From Protula sp. h YS-2021 (Eukaryota > Annelida > Polychaeta > Sabellida > Serpulidae): DNA of 64,000 nucleotides. A program made the position numbers and the translations under genes. Shown piece by piece: positions 33,390-44,860 of this stretch; within the stretch, counting starts at the first letter, position 1; each line of letters starts with the position of its first letter. The notes below the pieces were generated by a model. That model was not told the origin of the DNA, did no database searches, and worked only from the letters and a program-made list of their open reading frames with translations. The stretch is taken from NCBI GenBank assembly GCA_949752745.1, contig OX457033.1, positions 17,151,407 to 17,215,406 on the forward strand. Direction: 5' to 3'.

Positions 33390-34850
33390 CTAAATTTCTC
33401 TCACATGCTGAAGGGTCCGAATCGGTCAGAGTTCCGAGTCAGCTCTGACTTAAGTAGCTTCACTTATATCTCTGTCATAGCTACGAAGCCTTGCGGTTGC
33501 GGTGTTCCGCTCATAGAGGTCCACTTAATATCTTCTGAGGCACGAATCGGGCATGCCAGTCCCTGTTATTGAAACATTCACTGTAAGCTCAAGCACCAAA
33601 TGCTCTTTTTGCCAAGCCGGCGTAATTAGGTCCCAACCCTTCGGATTGGGGCCTATAGGTTTGGGGTGTCCGTCCGTCTGTCCGTCATCGCTTTATACCC
33701 CTATGAATTTAGGGGGCGGTTGGGGCCTGCTTGTGTTTCACAAATACTTACATGTTTTTATTGGGCTACATATCTTTTTTTTTTTTTCATTAATGTAAGG
33801 TGAGACAAGTGTAGAAAGGTCAGATTCCTCAATCTCCTGACAACTGTTTGGTTACATTTTGGCTTTAAATGTCATGTGCCAAATTGAAGTGACCAAACAA
33901 TTTAATGATTTTCTGTAAAATATACACTCGTATAACTGGTAGATACAGAATTGTGTATAAATTTATTTTCTGTGCACCCACAATATTTCACTTTCAGTTT
34001 CTTCTATGCTTTTTGAAATACGAATTGAACATTTTTTTGGTGAATAATTACAAACTTCACTGTTGTTTCTTTTCATGTAATAAACCACACTACCTGGGTG
34101 TAAAGAAATGGGAATTATTGCGGCAGATTTGTGGTTTTTTCCATTTTTTACTTTTAAAGAAAGCATAATTCAGAAGTTATATGTCATTGTCGTATTTTGA
34201 AGGACTTTAGCAATTGCCAAAAAGTACTTGTGGGTCGTTGCATTTTGCACAACATCACTACAAAGATACCTCAAAGCGAGCGTACTTGACTTGCATGTGG
34301 TTATATAGCGAGGATTTGAAGCGGGTACGCCGAACCTCAGTAGCTTTATCGGCTATAGCTCGAGTCTGCTGTTCCTTAAATAGCTTCATATTGCTCTCTG
34401 TGTCAGAGCTATGAAGCCTTCCATTGTTCCGATAATAGGGGTCAACTTCATTTGTTCTGAATCACGAATCTTGCATGCCAGTCTCAATTATTCTTTCTTC
34501 TATTTCTTCGGTAAAGTGGAGGAAAATTAGCTTCCGCACTCATCGGTCGAATGTTTGTTTATATTTCGGGCTTTAAATTCATGTGCCCAAAGTTGAATGA
34601 GAACGAATTTAAATATAGGGGTTCTTGATTATCTGTAAAGTATATACTCAAATAATTCATGAATGCAGAATTAGGGATAAGTTTATTCTGCACACCAGCA
34701 ATATTTAATCTTTACATTCATCCGTGCTTTTTGAAATACCATTCTAAAAGTTATTGTAGATAATTACAGAATTTATTCTCACTTTTTCACGTATTAGCCT
34801 ATGCTGCCTGGGCTAATACCCCACACTTGATTTGTATATCCTTTTATAGC
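33390..34850. repeat. Diverged direct duplication, units about 0.7-0.9 kb apart
   Basis: Paired similar strings in the same order include CTACGAAGCCTTGCGG / CTATGAAGCCTTCCAT, CACGAATCGGGCATGCCAGT / CACGAATCTTGCATGCCAGT, TATACACTCGTATAACT / TATACTCAAATAATT, and TGCTTTTTGAAATAC at both 34006 and 34726. The spacing varies because of the pearl-like insertion at about 33.62-33.75 kb in the first copy. Confidence 0.6.
33620..33745 (-). mobile_element. Pearl-like element end, reverse orientation
   Basis: TAATTAGGTCCCAACCC, then a hairpin CCCAACCCTTCGGATTGGGG, then GTCCGTCCGTCTGTCCGTC. This is the reverse complement of the layout at 43.48-43.55 kb, sharing the TAATTAGxxCCCAACC end. Confidence 0.55.
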
Positions 34851-35395
34851 GAGGAATTGAAGTGGTACGCCGAACAATAGTAACAAGCTGCTTCTTGCAG
34901 CCATATCAGCTAATAAGTACGAATACGCGTTTACGCCTAATCATACTTTGAGTGTTACGAATAAAATGCACAAGGGTATTTCGTTTCTACTTGAAATCAA
35001 CCGGGAAAAAAATAAAGAAATATCGCAAAAATCCCTCATTCACAACATAGGAGTGGGAGGAGAACGAATGCGTACTCTTGATCCAAACTGGTGAAATGAA
35101 AAAAAAGAACATCTTCTGTGGCTGAAATCACTATTCATTTGTCAAATATCGTAAAATAAAGAACTATGACGATCTATTGTAATCAATGTTATTTCCGCTC
35201 CCTCATAATAAAAGTCACAAAATGCTACTATTTGACGCTTCTTCACCAATCCTGAGTAATGGAGACCTGTTTGGTCTAAGATAGCGTTATCGCTTCTGTA
35301 TTAACTGTCAGACCTTGTCTTTATTGTAACTTAATGAGCACTGTCTATTGCGAAGACTTCATGGAACGGCCTTGTTTGTTTTAAGGAAAGTCAAA

Positions 35396-35476
35396 ATGTC
35401 TGCCGATCTGCAGTGGATGATTGTGCGGAACACTTCCAGTTTCCTGGTTAAGAGAAACCATACTTCTTTTAGCAGA
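35396..35476 (+). CDS. RPL28: RPL28 (eL28) coding exon 1
   Basis: Starts ATG in context TCAAAATGTC and encodes MSADLQWMIVRNTSSFLVKR then NHTSFSR, the unmistakable N-terminus of ribosomal protein eL28. Donor AGA|GTGAGT, phase 0. A possible non-coding 5' exon junction (TTGTTTTAAG) lies about 12 bp before the ATG. Confidence 0.97.
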
Positions 35477-35879
35477 GTGAGTTCAGATTAGCTAATTTTT
35501 AAGAACAGCCCCCCCCCCCCACCCCACCTAACAAAACAGTCAGTTTCCTGGTTCTGAAATAGGAATTAGGTTAAGCTATTGAATGAACTTAAAAGGACAT
35601 TCGCGCCAGTCACAGTGAATTTTATACTGAGTAAATTGCATGCAACACACAGCTGTTAAGAATTAGGATGCTTACATACCCTGACATGTTACCAACAAAA
35701 GTGCTTCTGTTTTGGCAAAACCCTGGCCAAGTATTAGTACTGTCACTTATTTTGGTCAATTTCTAAGACACGGGAGACTTATGGAAGATGAACTGCAATG
35801 TATTTTTGATTTTTTTTCTCGTGGTACAGTAGTAGAGATTTGAAATAACACTTGGAGTATGTATCGAATTGTTTGTTAG

Positions 35880-36003
35880 GAGGCCAACAATTTGAAGAAC
35901 AGGAACTCACAGCGTTACAATGGTGTCATCAATTCAAAGACCATTGGTGTAGAGCCCTGTCCTGACGGCAAAGGTGTTGTTCTGGTTACGAGAAACAAGA
36001 AAC
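35880..36003 (+). CDS. RPL28: RPL28 (eL28) coding exon 2
   Basis: Acceptor TTGTTAG, donor AAAC|GTAAGT. Encodes [17 protein letters not shown] and [18 protein letters not shown], matching the eL28 core. Ends with one base of a His codon. Confidence 0.97.
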
Positions 36004-36099
36004 GTAAGTATTGTATTGTTTCAGTGTGTTTGACCAATTGTTTGGAAAAATCAGTCGCGTACTAGGGGAACTAAAGACGAGTTACAGAGGGCATAAAGT

Positions 36100-37300
36100 T
36101 GACTTTTAAGCTCGGAATCCCGTGCGACCAAAGCCTTTAATTCCTGCTCGGAATCCCGTGGGACCCAAGCCTTTTTAAATCTTAGGGTCCGAATAAAACT
36201 TTTGTTTCTGTGAAAATAAAGTCGCTATACAAACTACACATTGCTGCTATTCAGGTAAAAACAACAAAGAAAAGATTGGCTTTTTTCTGGGGTCCCGCAC
36301 ACCTCTGATAATTCTAAAGGAGACTAGCCAGTTTCCAAAAGTTCCTGAAACCCCAGTAACCTGAAGCCCCAGTAATGATTAAGAAAGGCGATGATAAATA
36401 GAGAATTTTCCAGCAAGCTTCCTGAAAAATGTGTAATAATAAAACAAATAGACCTGCAAAGTGAACAAAAGAGTTGGAAATTATGGTTTGTGATTGAGAA
36501 ATCATTGAAAAACATAAAAGTATGGCAACACCAGTTGAAAGGAGATCTTCATGTAGAAGCAGATCTGTAATGGGTCGTGCCATTGTTCCTGCGGGAGAAG
36601 GACTTTTCTTTCAGCTATGTCCATCCGCCATCCAGTGTTCAAAAATTTGCGGATGGCGGCTAGACGTTGCACGTAAAGAGATTGTCCCAACTTCATGCAC
36701 TGTAGCAACCAGCACTTTGAACTTTCAGGCACTTGGAGCACTTGCCAAATACACCTGCTCCGATATGATAGTTCTCACACCGCTAGGAATCACAATGGAA
36801 CATTACATAGCGGGGTCAAGGTTACACCCCCTTCCCCGCAGTGCTTACGTACTTTATAGAGTACCGAAGTTCCCACAATGATGCTGAAGTCGGTGGATGT
36901 CTGAATAAAGATGGACTTGACCGATCGCTGGCCAGTGCAACCAAGATCCAAGATCGCTAAGTGATGTCGCCAGTGTCTTGTAAACTTTTAAGTGGCAATT
37001 TACCGCAGTTTTCTTTGTTGCCTCGATTGCTGATCAACAATCAGTGTTTGATGGGATTTTACTTTTAAAGAAGAACCAAATGACGCTTTTTACGAAAAAA
37101 ATCGACAGCATGTGTTTTCAAAACGATCCGATGCCCGGGACTTGTACAGAGGTGGTGCGGCCGATGATATCGGTCGGGAGTAGTGTGGCCTGATACTACA
37201 TAAGTATCTTAAAGGCGCTTTTTTTTAGTTATATGTCTAAAACAAAACAAAAAAAAAAAAAAAACAAGTTGTATTGAAAACACCGACCAGCTTAAAGTTC
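36100..37300. other. RPL28 intron 2 interior
   Basis: Contains a short duplication of CTCGGAATCCCGTG at about 36110 and 36148, and a GC-richer block at 36520-36900 open on both strands (119 codons plus, 79 minus). Neither reading is recognised; it may be a decayed mobile element. No snoRNA with convincing C/D or H/ACA boxes was found by eye. Confidence 0.4.
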
Positions 37301-37450
37301 TGGAGACTTTAGCCTCAAAATTTTGTTGTTCTGCGTGTGCTATTGTCAATACACGCGCTGTGACAGCTTGTTGGGGGTGACAATTGTCTTTCGGTCTTTT
37401 GTTTCAGAAATAGGGATTCTCTTTTTCATTTCGTTGTTTTGTGTTTGCAG

Positions 37451-37569
37451 ACAGGAGAAACCCAGCTAAGAGTCTGACTCGTATTGAGCTGAAGTCCGGC
37501 GCTCGCAAAACCTTGTCCAGTATCAGGAAAATAGTGCGCAGCAACAGATACAGGAAAGATTTGAAAATG
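37451..37569 (+). CDS. RPL28: RPL28 (eL28) coding exon 3
   Basis: Acceptor GTTTGCAG, donor ATG|GTAAGA. Encodes RRNPAKSLTRIELKSGARK and TLSSIRKIVRSNRYRKDLKM, the basic rRNA-contacting part. Introns 2 and 3 are 1.4 and 2.9 kb. Confidence 0.97.
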
Positions 37570-38157
37570 GTAAGAGATCGAATACAGGCGAAACTGGTTA
37601 ATTCCATAGCCTATTTGATTAACTGGTGCATTTGCAACATGAAAGAACGGAAAGGGATTTTGAAGTGGTATGCAAGTAACCGGTTTATACGAATATGTGT
37701 TTCAATCTGTACAGGCTTCAGTTCAATTTCCGAGTTCCTACTCAAAAAAGAATATCATTGTATTGTGGAGGCATTATTTTACTTTATATATATATGTTAC
37801 AGTCAATGAGCGAAACCCGCCATTTCACGAAATGGCAAATCATCTTAGCCATTTCGTGAAATGCCTGAAATCATTTGCAGTTTCATGAAATGACTAAAAT
37901 TTTTAGCCATTTCGTGAAATGGCTAAAATTTCCACTTTGCCATTTCATGAAATGGCAAACCAGACTTAGAAAATAAAAAACAGAATAATTTGAACTTTTT
38001 ATTTGCTAACTTTGACACCATCACCACACAAATACCAGTATAACATACAGAAACAACCTTTTCATACTCTTCATGTTTCTGCGATAATCTTACCGGTTTT
38101 TAGTTATAAATTCGAATAGTTACACAGTTTAGCGAATCTATATCAGAACAAAATGCT

Positions 38158-38361
38158 CTAAAAGTTTAATTTTTGTACGTTTGGACTCAATGGTGGAGGC
38201 TCGGACGATTGTGACACGTCGTTAACAGGAGCATCTGAGCTACTGGCTGCGATATCCAAGTTACTGACGGTCATATCTGAGTGAGTGGTGGCAATATCCA
38301 AGTTACTAGTTGCAACCACTGGTTTGTCTCGGTGTACGATTTCCTGGCTTGATTCATCCAT
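38158..38361 (-). CDS. Ser/Asp-rich ORF inside the 2.3-kb element
   Basis: A 67-codon minus-strand frame that starts with ATG next to a poly-C/poly-G tract and ends at TAG. It has an internal duplication (SNLDIATT / SNLDIAAS) and a Pro-rich end SSEPPPLSPN. It could be the C-terminal tail of a lost transposase or of a captured host gene. No family is recognised. Confidence 0.35.
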   Translation of the reverse strand: MDESSQEIVHRDKPVVATSNLDIATTHSDMTVSNLDIAASSSDAPVNDVSQSSEPPPLSPNVQKLNF

Positions 38362-38749
38362 CCCCCCCCCCCCCCCCTCAAATCATTTTTTTCTTTTTTT
38401 TAATATTTTTTCTTTTTTTTTTTTTTTTTTACAAATTTTTGCCCTTTTATGTTCTGATTGGACGTGTAATTGTCCTTTTAACATTGTCGCAATCGCAATT
38501 TACATGCCTTTTATATTTCAACTGAATGTAGGAATTTGCCCTTTCATCTTGTAATTGCAATTTTCAATTATGTTGCTTTGCTTTTCATGTACTCAGTTGC
38601 AATTACACAACCAGTAACTGGAGTGTTTGATCATTATGATTACAAGTGGGTCAGTGAAACTGACTATGTCCACCGCCGGCGTACAATCCCAGTATTTGAT
38701 TTTGTTAGGTTGGACTACAATCCTTCGTATCATATTCATGAATTTTAAA

Positions 38750-39455
38750 ATTCCAGCTGGGCCAATGTCCTTGGGCCAACATGGCTCATTTACAATAGCA
38801 ATTCTTGTTACCACCCATACTACCTATGTGTATAACATTTTGCCAATTGTTTCAAAAAAATGTAGGCTTGAATGTGTTAACAAACTCATTCCAGTATGCA
38901 AGGGTTGTGAAAATTTCTAAAGTTCAGCTGGGCCAATGTCCTTTGGCCGACAGGGCTCATTTACAATACCAACCTTTGTTGGTTGCAATACTTCCTATAT
39001 GTAAAATATTTCAACAATCGATCCAGAAATGTAGGCTTGATTGTGTTAACAAACTCATTCAACTGAGTAAGGATTGGGAAAATTTGTGAAGTTCAGCTGG
39101 GCCAATGTCCTTGGGCCGACATGGCTCATTTACAATACCGATCCTTGTTCGTTCCAGTACTACCAATATACACAATATCTTAACAATCGGTGGAAAAATG
39201 TAGGCTTGAGTGTGTTAACAAACTCATTCGACTGAGTAAGGATTGGGAAAATTTGTGAAGTTCAGCTGGGCCAATGTCCTTGGGCCGACATGGTTCATTT
39301 ACAATAACGATCCTTGTTCGTTCCAGTACTACCCATATATACAATATCTTAACAATCGGTGAAAAAATGTAGGCTTGAGTGTGTTAACAAAAAGTGTCGA
39401 CAGACGGACAGACAAACCCGAAAACTATAGTCCCCCGGCGGGGGACTAATAACGA
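38750..39455 (+). mobile_element. Pearl/Helentron-like element nested in the 2.3-kb element
   Basis: Four head-to-tail copies of a 169-171-bp core, each with CAGCTGGGCCAATGTCCTT (at 38754, 38925, 39094 and 39263), ATGTAGGCTTGAATGTGTT and AACAAACTCATTC. They end in CAGACGGACAGACAAACCC and then the hairpin AGTCCCCCGGCGGGGGACT. The core-repeat plus ACGG plus hairpin layout is that described for bivalve pearl elements. Confidence 0.75.
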
Positions 39456-40455
39456 ACATACCCACGGCCCTACACACGGAAGGGCCGAGATGTTTCGGGT
39501 ACAGCAGGAAATAAAGCGGCGAGCGAAAGAAACAGAGGGAACACCCGAACAGATCATTTCGCATTTTTGATTTTAAGGTGTTTTACAAATAAAGAAATGC
39601 CAGATACCCGGTTGTTTTACTTTTGTTTTGGCATTCAAAGTGAAATAAAAATAGAAATTGAGTGGGGGGAATAGTCCTCGGGGAGGGGGGGGGGGGGGGG
39701 GGTTGTCCTATGGGGGAATCGTTCAGGGAGGAGTTGTCGGGTGGGGGGGTTGTCTCGGGGGAATGTCCTAGACCCCCAGGTTTAATTATAGAACTTTTGA
39801 GCCTGTTTGAGTTAATGATTAAAAGAGAACAAAAGTCTTTTGTAGATGATTAATATCTGGGTAATATGTGGTTAAAAGGAGTTCAAAGACCCCTTGATAT
39901 AATAAATAAAAGACCACCAAAACTGTTTCACAGATTGCCTGATTGTATTTGCCATATTGTGTAATGAAGCCCTGCAATTTTTAGCCATTTCACGAAATGG
40001 CTAAAATGTTTTGCCATTTCATGAAACGGCAAAAGATTTCAGGCATTTCACGAAAAGGCTAAAATGATTTGCCATTTCGTGAAATGGCGGGTTTCACTCA
40101 TTGACTGTAACATATATATATTGAAGGTGATATAACGCGCTCAAAGGAATTAAATGCAGCCCTATTTAAAAGAAATAATGAGATGAATACTAATTCTCTT
40201 GTCGAATCAACTTTTCCTTGTTTGTACATCATAGCAACAATCCACACAATCATTTTTTTTTAAGATGCTATAACAGAAGACAACATCCATTTTATTTAGC
40301 GATTGTAGCGTAATTTCTAGCAAATGAAATAGCAGTTAAGTTCGTTGGCACTTTTATTAGATTCGATTGTTTGGAAGAGGCCGTTGGACTTACTCGTCAC
40401 ATCACAAGAATTAGTACATTCCAGCGAATTAAAATCATGTTTGCTTGTGTTTCAG

Positions 40456-40542
40456 GCTGCAGTGCGACGGGCCAGTGCCCTGTTACAAAGTCAGAAGCCT
40501 GTCGTTGTGCGCAGAGCCCGTACTGGAAAGAAGAAAGAGTGA
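40456..40542 (+). CDS. RPL28: RPL28 (eL28) coding exon 4, with stop
   Basis: Acceptor GTTTCAG. Encodes AAVRRASALLQSQKPVVVRR and ends TGKKKE. The four exons total 411 bp, or 136 residues, close to the 137 of the human protein. eL28 is a 60S ribosomal subunit protein of animals and plants. This looks like a functional intron-bearing locus, not a processed copy. Confidence 0.97.
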   Translation, partial: AAVRRASALLQSQKPVVVRRARTGKKKE

Positions 40543-40625
40543 AGCCAAAAGAACTCGCTGGTTCATTCAAAGACTCGTTGAAGTATTCTCAGATATGTTA
40601 ATAAGAACTGTGCGATTCGACGACG

Positions 40626-40631
40626 AATAAA
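40626..40631 (+). terminator. RPL28 polyadenylation signal AATAAA
   Basis: A canonical AATAAA lies 84 bp after the RPL28 stop codon, followed by a TGTGTCTTGCTG stretch. It is the likely 3' end of the transcript. Confidence 0.75.
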
Positions 40632-40702
40632 GAAATCTAGAGTGCAACTGTGTCTTGCTGATATTCTGACCGGATATATTTGTTGTTCCTTTGTCGATTG
40701 TG

Positions 40703-41151
40703 CAGGCCTTCCAGCGGAACCTATTAAACCTATTTTTTCAAAATGGGCCTATTTTTGCGAAAATAACCTGTTAACCCTATTGAAACCTATTTTTTTAAAC
40801 TGCTAATTATTTTTTAGCCTGTGTATTTTTCTTAATATTATCCATTTATTGCACAAAATAACACCAAAAACTCATATTTTCAGAATATCTGTATTGTTTA
40901 AATTAATATGTTTATTGTATATAAATTATAACTGTTAAAATCGAAAAATGTATTAAACAGGTTTAAAAACCCTTAAACCTATTAAAACTATTATTTTAGA
41001 AAGTCGCACCGTGTAAAAAGTTACTTTTTGGACGCCCTAACAACCCAGTAAAAGATATATTTTTGACGCCAAAAAACCTACAAAAACCTATTGTTTTTAA
41101 CTAAGGAATTATTAAAATGACCTTTTTTGCTGAGGAGCGCTGGAAGGCCTG
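40703..41151. mobile_element. 449-bp MITE with 14-bp TIR and 5-bp target duplication
   Basis: Left end CAGGCCTTCCAGCG, right end CGCTGGAAGGCCTG. TTGTG directly flanks both ends (40698-40702 and 41152-41156). The interior is AT-rich with repeated AACCTATTAAACCTATTTTT-like strings and no ORF. It lies about 70 bp after the RPL28 polyadenylation signal. Confidence 0.85.
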
Positions 41152-42774
41152 TTGTGTGTTTCTCGGTCGTAAGTAATCCTGGGTTTTGGCGTCTGAAGAT
41201 GATGGGAAAGCGAGCGCAAGTTCAAGGTCATTGGATCTATCGTTTACCTGGGCCCACAGTGGTGCAGTGCATTGAATTTACAATGCCTTTAATTGCCATA
41301 CGAAGTAGAAACCCTTCCAAGTAGGGACGCAAAATTTGGAGTCCATATCCCTGCGCATCAAAATTGCATGCACAGTATTTCAAAGACAGTGACATGGCAA
41401 CTGGGAACAGCATATTGGTGATGTTCTTACATCTGAAACAAAAACACAACTGAACTAATGTTTTACTATTTATTTCTGACTAAATAGTTCAACTTGGCAA
41501 ACCAAACAAATGCTGACAGGTAGAAACGTGCATTTCTCAATTAAACAAAGTCATTCAAAACCAAGCTTCGCTGTCTGTTTAATGCGAAGAATCTTGTGTT
41601 TCTAATGCTAGATAGCATCTCCAGCATTTGACCGGGAGTAGTTCATAGTATACAGTACTGTTAAAACTTACTTAGACTGAAACTAATCGTAACAAAGGGA
41701 CTTAATCTTGTAACCAGATAACAAAAAATAACCAACTTTTCCATTTTTATGTGAATAATCGCAATTGAAGAATTGGCGATAAAAAAAAAACAAAATTGGC
41801 AGACGAATACTATCACTCGAAATAAAGTCAAAAAAAAAAAAACAAACAAACTACAACAACAACAAATACAGGCGAATTCTAGTAACTCCGTACCAAAGAT
41901 AATCAGTTCACCACCTATATAAGTTTTTATGAGTTTAAAATTATTGATAATAATTTTAATATACGTGTGTTCATCCAACATGTTCAATATTATTTCATTG
42001 AAAAATGCGTTCACCCATGAATGACAACTTAAAAGAGCAGCGACTCAGTACAGGATACGAACACACTACTGTGTGGATTCTCTTGCATGGAAACTCACAA
42101 CTTACCTCGCCCCAGAACAAAATAATAGTTAATATAACAATAAGCAGTATCTCCTCTCTTGTGACTACAATGCTATATTAAGTAGTGGAAAGCAAATATA
42201 GCAGTAGCGTTATATGTGTAATGGCACAGAACACATGAATCCATTGTAACAGGTCTTTGAAAGGGTCACTGCACCACGCAGTGACATATACCAACTCAAA
42301 TCAAATGTGCAATAAAACCTCAGTTAATACCACTTACGTTAAGGAAGCAACCTCATCCACTCTACTGCTGGTAACTTCATAAATATGTGAAAGTGAAAGA
42401 ACGTGTTCCAAGGAATTCCTGTGCGGACAAGATTTAAAAAGGAAGACACTTCACTTCTGCACCCAAGCTGAAAAAAAATCTCGCCTTATAAGCTCTTGTC
42501 CTCGGGCCACATGACGTCAGTTCTAATCTAACGGCTGAATGCCACTCTCTTTCCATGTTTATCTATGTCACTAGTAACATTACAATAATAAAACAGATAT
42601 AAGTATATTAAAAAAAAGAAAATAAACGATTCATCTCCGCATCCTCTCACTGGTAAGAGTCTAAACGTCCACAAAAGGTAACACATTAAAAGAAAAAAAT
42701 ATCAACATATAAATCAGACTTCCGAAACAATATGAAACAAGCCATCGTCAAAGGCGCAGACCCCAACCGGACAC

Positions 42775-43552
42775 AACAAGGCGCCAATTTGGCAACTTTT
42801 TACCCATTTGAAAAAATAACACGACGTTGCACAACTTCAATATATATATATTCACTGTGCAAGGTGGCATATGCCTAGGATAAATAGATTCGGAGAACTC
42901 TCGTGGAAAGCACCCAAGTCTTACATTGCAGTTATCTAAAAAAATCACAATTTTTCACAAGTCGCCATTTTGGTAATTTTTGGCCGATTTGGAAAATACC
43001 AAGACATTGCACAACTTCAATATATATATATTCACTGTGCAAGGTGGCATATGCCTAGGATAAATAGATTCGGAGAACTCTCGTGGAAAGCACCCAAGTC
43101 TTACATTGCAGTTATCTAAAAAAATCACAATTTTTCACAAGTCGCCATTTTGGTAATTTTTGGCCGATTTGGAAAATACCAAGACATTGCACAACTTCAA
43201 TATATATATTTTCACTGTACAAGGTTGCATATGCATAGGGTAAATGCAACCTTGTTTCGGAGAACTCGCGTGGAAACTACCTAAGTCTTACATTAAAGTT
43301 ATCTAATAAATTGGCAATTTTTGACAAGTCACCATTTTGGCAATTTTTTTACCGATTTAAAATAATACGACGTTGCTCAGCTTCAATATATATATATTCA
43401 CTGTGCAAGGTTGCATATGCCTAGGGTAAAAAGGTTCGGAGAACTTGGAAACAAAACAGCATCCAAAGTGTGACACACGGACGGACGGACCGACAGAGGG
43501 TAATGCAACAGCCCCCCCCCCCCCCGAGCTCGCCCGGTTGGGGTCTAATTAA
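42775..43552 (+). mobile_element. Pearl/Helentron-like element with four 180-bp core repeats
   Basis: Core copies start near 42780, 42962, 43142 and 43327. They share GTCGCCATTTTGG, TTGCACAACTTCAATATATA and AAGGTGGCATATGCCTAGG. Copies 2 and 3 are almost identical. The array ends in ACGGACGGACGGACCGACAG, a poly-C run, and a terminus CCGGTTGGGGTCTAATTA. Layout matches the 38.75-kb element, but the core sequence is unrelated. Confidence 0.8.
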
Positions 43553-44227
43553 AGCTCATGCCTCTACATTTTAGGCCTTTAAAACATTGTTGCGTTGCCA
43601 AGTACACCATATTAACTTCAGTAGCGAATTAACACAGGTAACATACATCCAGCCAGCAGATATCATAAACGGCGTAACAAAAATAAATTAGGCACGAAGC
43701 TTAGTGTACAATCACACCTTAATTATCTACGCTAGTACAACTTCACAACACCTTATAGCAAAGTGAGCATCTATCGGTAAACAACAAACTACATATATTA
43801 GCCAAAAATAATAACAGGTGTCAAATCTACGAATAAACTAAAACTAGATATATAACTACAGCGGAAACAATTCAAACAAAAAGTACAATTTTATTTTACG
43901 TTTTTCCACGACACAATCAAGTCGTTTTAACTAAATGTTTCTTTGTGATAGTTCTGAAGTAGCAAGTGCAACCTTTTTTATGCTTTAAATTAATTATGCA
44001 ATATTTTTTCCTTATTTTTTTATGACTCCAGTATTCAAAAGGATTTTACGTCTTTTAAAACAATGGTGTTTTCTTCAGAATTACCAGCCTGTTTTGTCAG
44101 AAAACATCAGAATAAAATTCAGATTACGAACAGCAAAGTACAGCTAAAAATGTATATCAATTCATTTTAAGAAATTACTTGTGGTGATTGCGCCGCAGTC
44201 GAACTGTAAAAATCGAAACGTTATCAA

Positions 44228-44233
<6 letters not shown>

Positions 44234-44268
<35 letters not shown>

Positions 44269-44276
44269 AATTAATT
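44234..44276. repeat. Poly(A) tract, about 43 bp
   Basis: Uninterrupted A run on the plus strand, ended by GAAATTAATTAAAG. It might be the tail of an old retroposed copy, but no flanking duplication was seen. Confidence 0.9.
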
Positions 44277-44860
44277 AAAGTGTATTATCCCCAAAAAATG
44301 CGATAAACATTTTCTTATAAAGTAAGACAAAGCGCCATAAAATATGTAAGAGATCTATGGACGAACAAACATCGAGAAAAACCATGAACAGGGGTTGACT
44401 TGCGCACAGTTAAAGCAGTTTCGAAGGCCAAACTATTTTAATTTGAATCGTTAAAGAATTGACATCACGTACCTATGGATTTGTTATTATTTAATGAATC
44501 ACTGAAATAAATAATTGTCATAACCTGCACACTGTTATAAACTTTTACCAACTCAAAAATTTCAACCACAATTCTATTAAAATTACAATTATGATAGCTG
44601 AAGCAGCATTAAAAATTTCGAATCGAGATATTACAGCTTAATTTTGTTGATGTCAATCATATACTTTTCGGAAGAACACAAAAAACTCAACAGAGGAGTT
44701 TTGAAACGACAATCAGTTAAATCGATGGACCTATCGACACTGTCAGAGTGGTAACAAAAAGCGTCCAAGACCTCAACACGTTAATTACTATTGTCGTTTT
44801 ACCTTTTCACTTTACAGACCCTGATAATCCAGATATCGAGATTACCTAAGATACATAACA

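Larger units (their letters stand above)
37795..40112. mobile_element. 2.3-kb DNA transposon with about 160-bp palindrome-rich terminal inverted repeats
   Basis: Left end TGTTACAGTCAATGAGCGAA, right end its near-exact reverse complement. Similarity between the ends extends about 155-160 bp. Each arm contains four to five copies of the palindrome GCCATTTCRTGAAATGGC or close variants, separated by AAAATCATTT-like spacers. Both ends abut TATATATA, compatible with a TA-rich target duplication. The interior holds a short minus-strand ORF and a nested pearl-like array; no transposase is recognised. It sits wholly within RPL28 intron 3, between exon 3 (ends 37569) and exon 4. Confidence 0.85.

Noticed and set aside
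36522..36881. 119-codon plus-strand ORF in RPL28 intron 2
   Set aside because: Open on both strands, no recognised motif, no splice signals; probably chance or a decayed mobile element.
35477..40455. Intronic snoRNAs in RPL28
   Set aside because: Ribosomal protein introns often host them, but no properly spaced C/D or H/ACA boxes were seen by eye.
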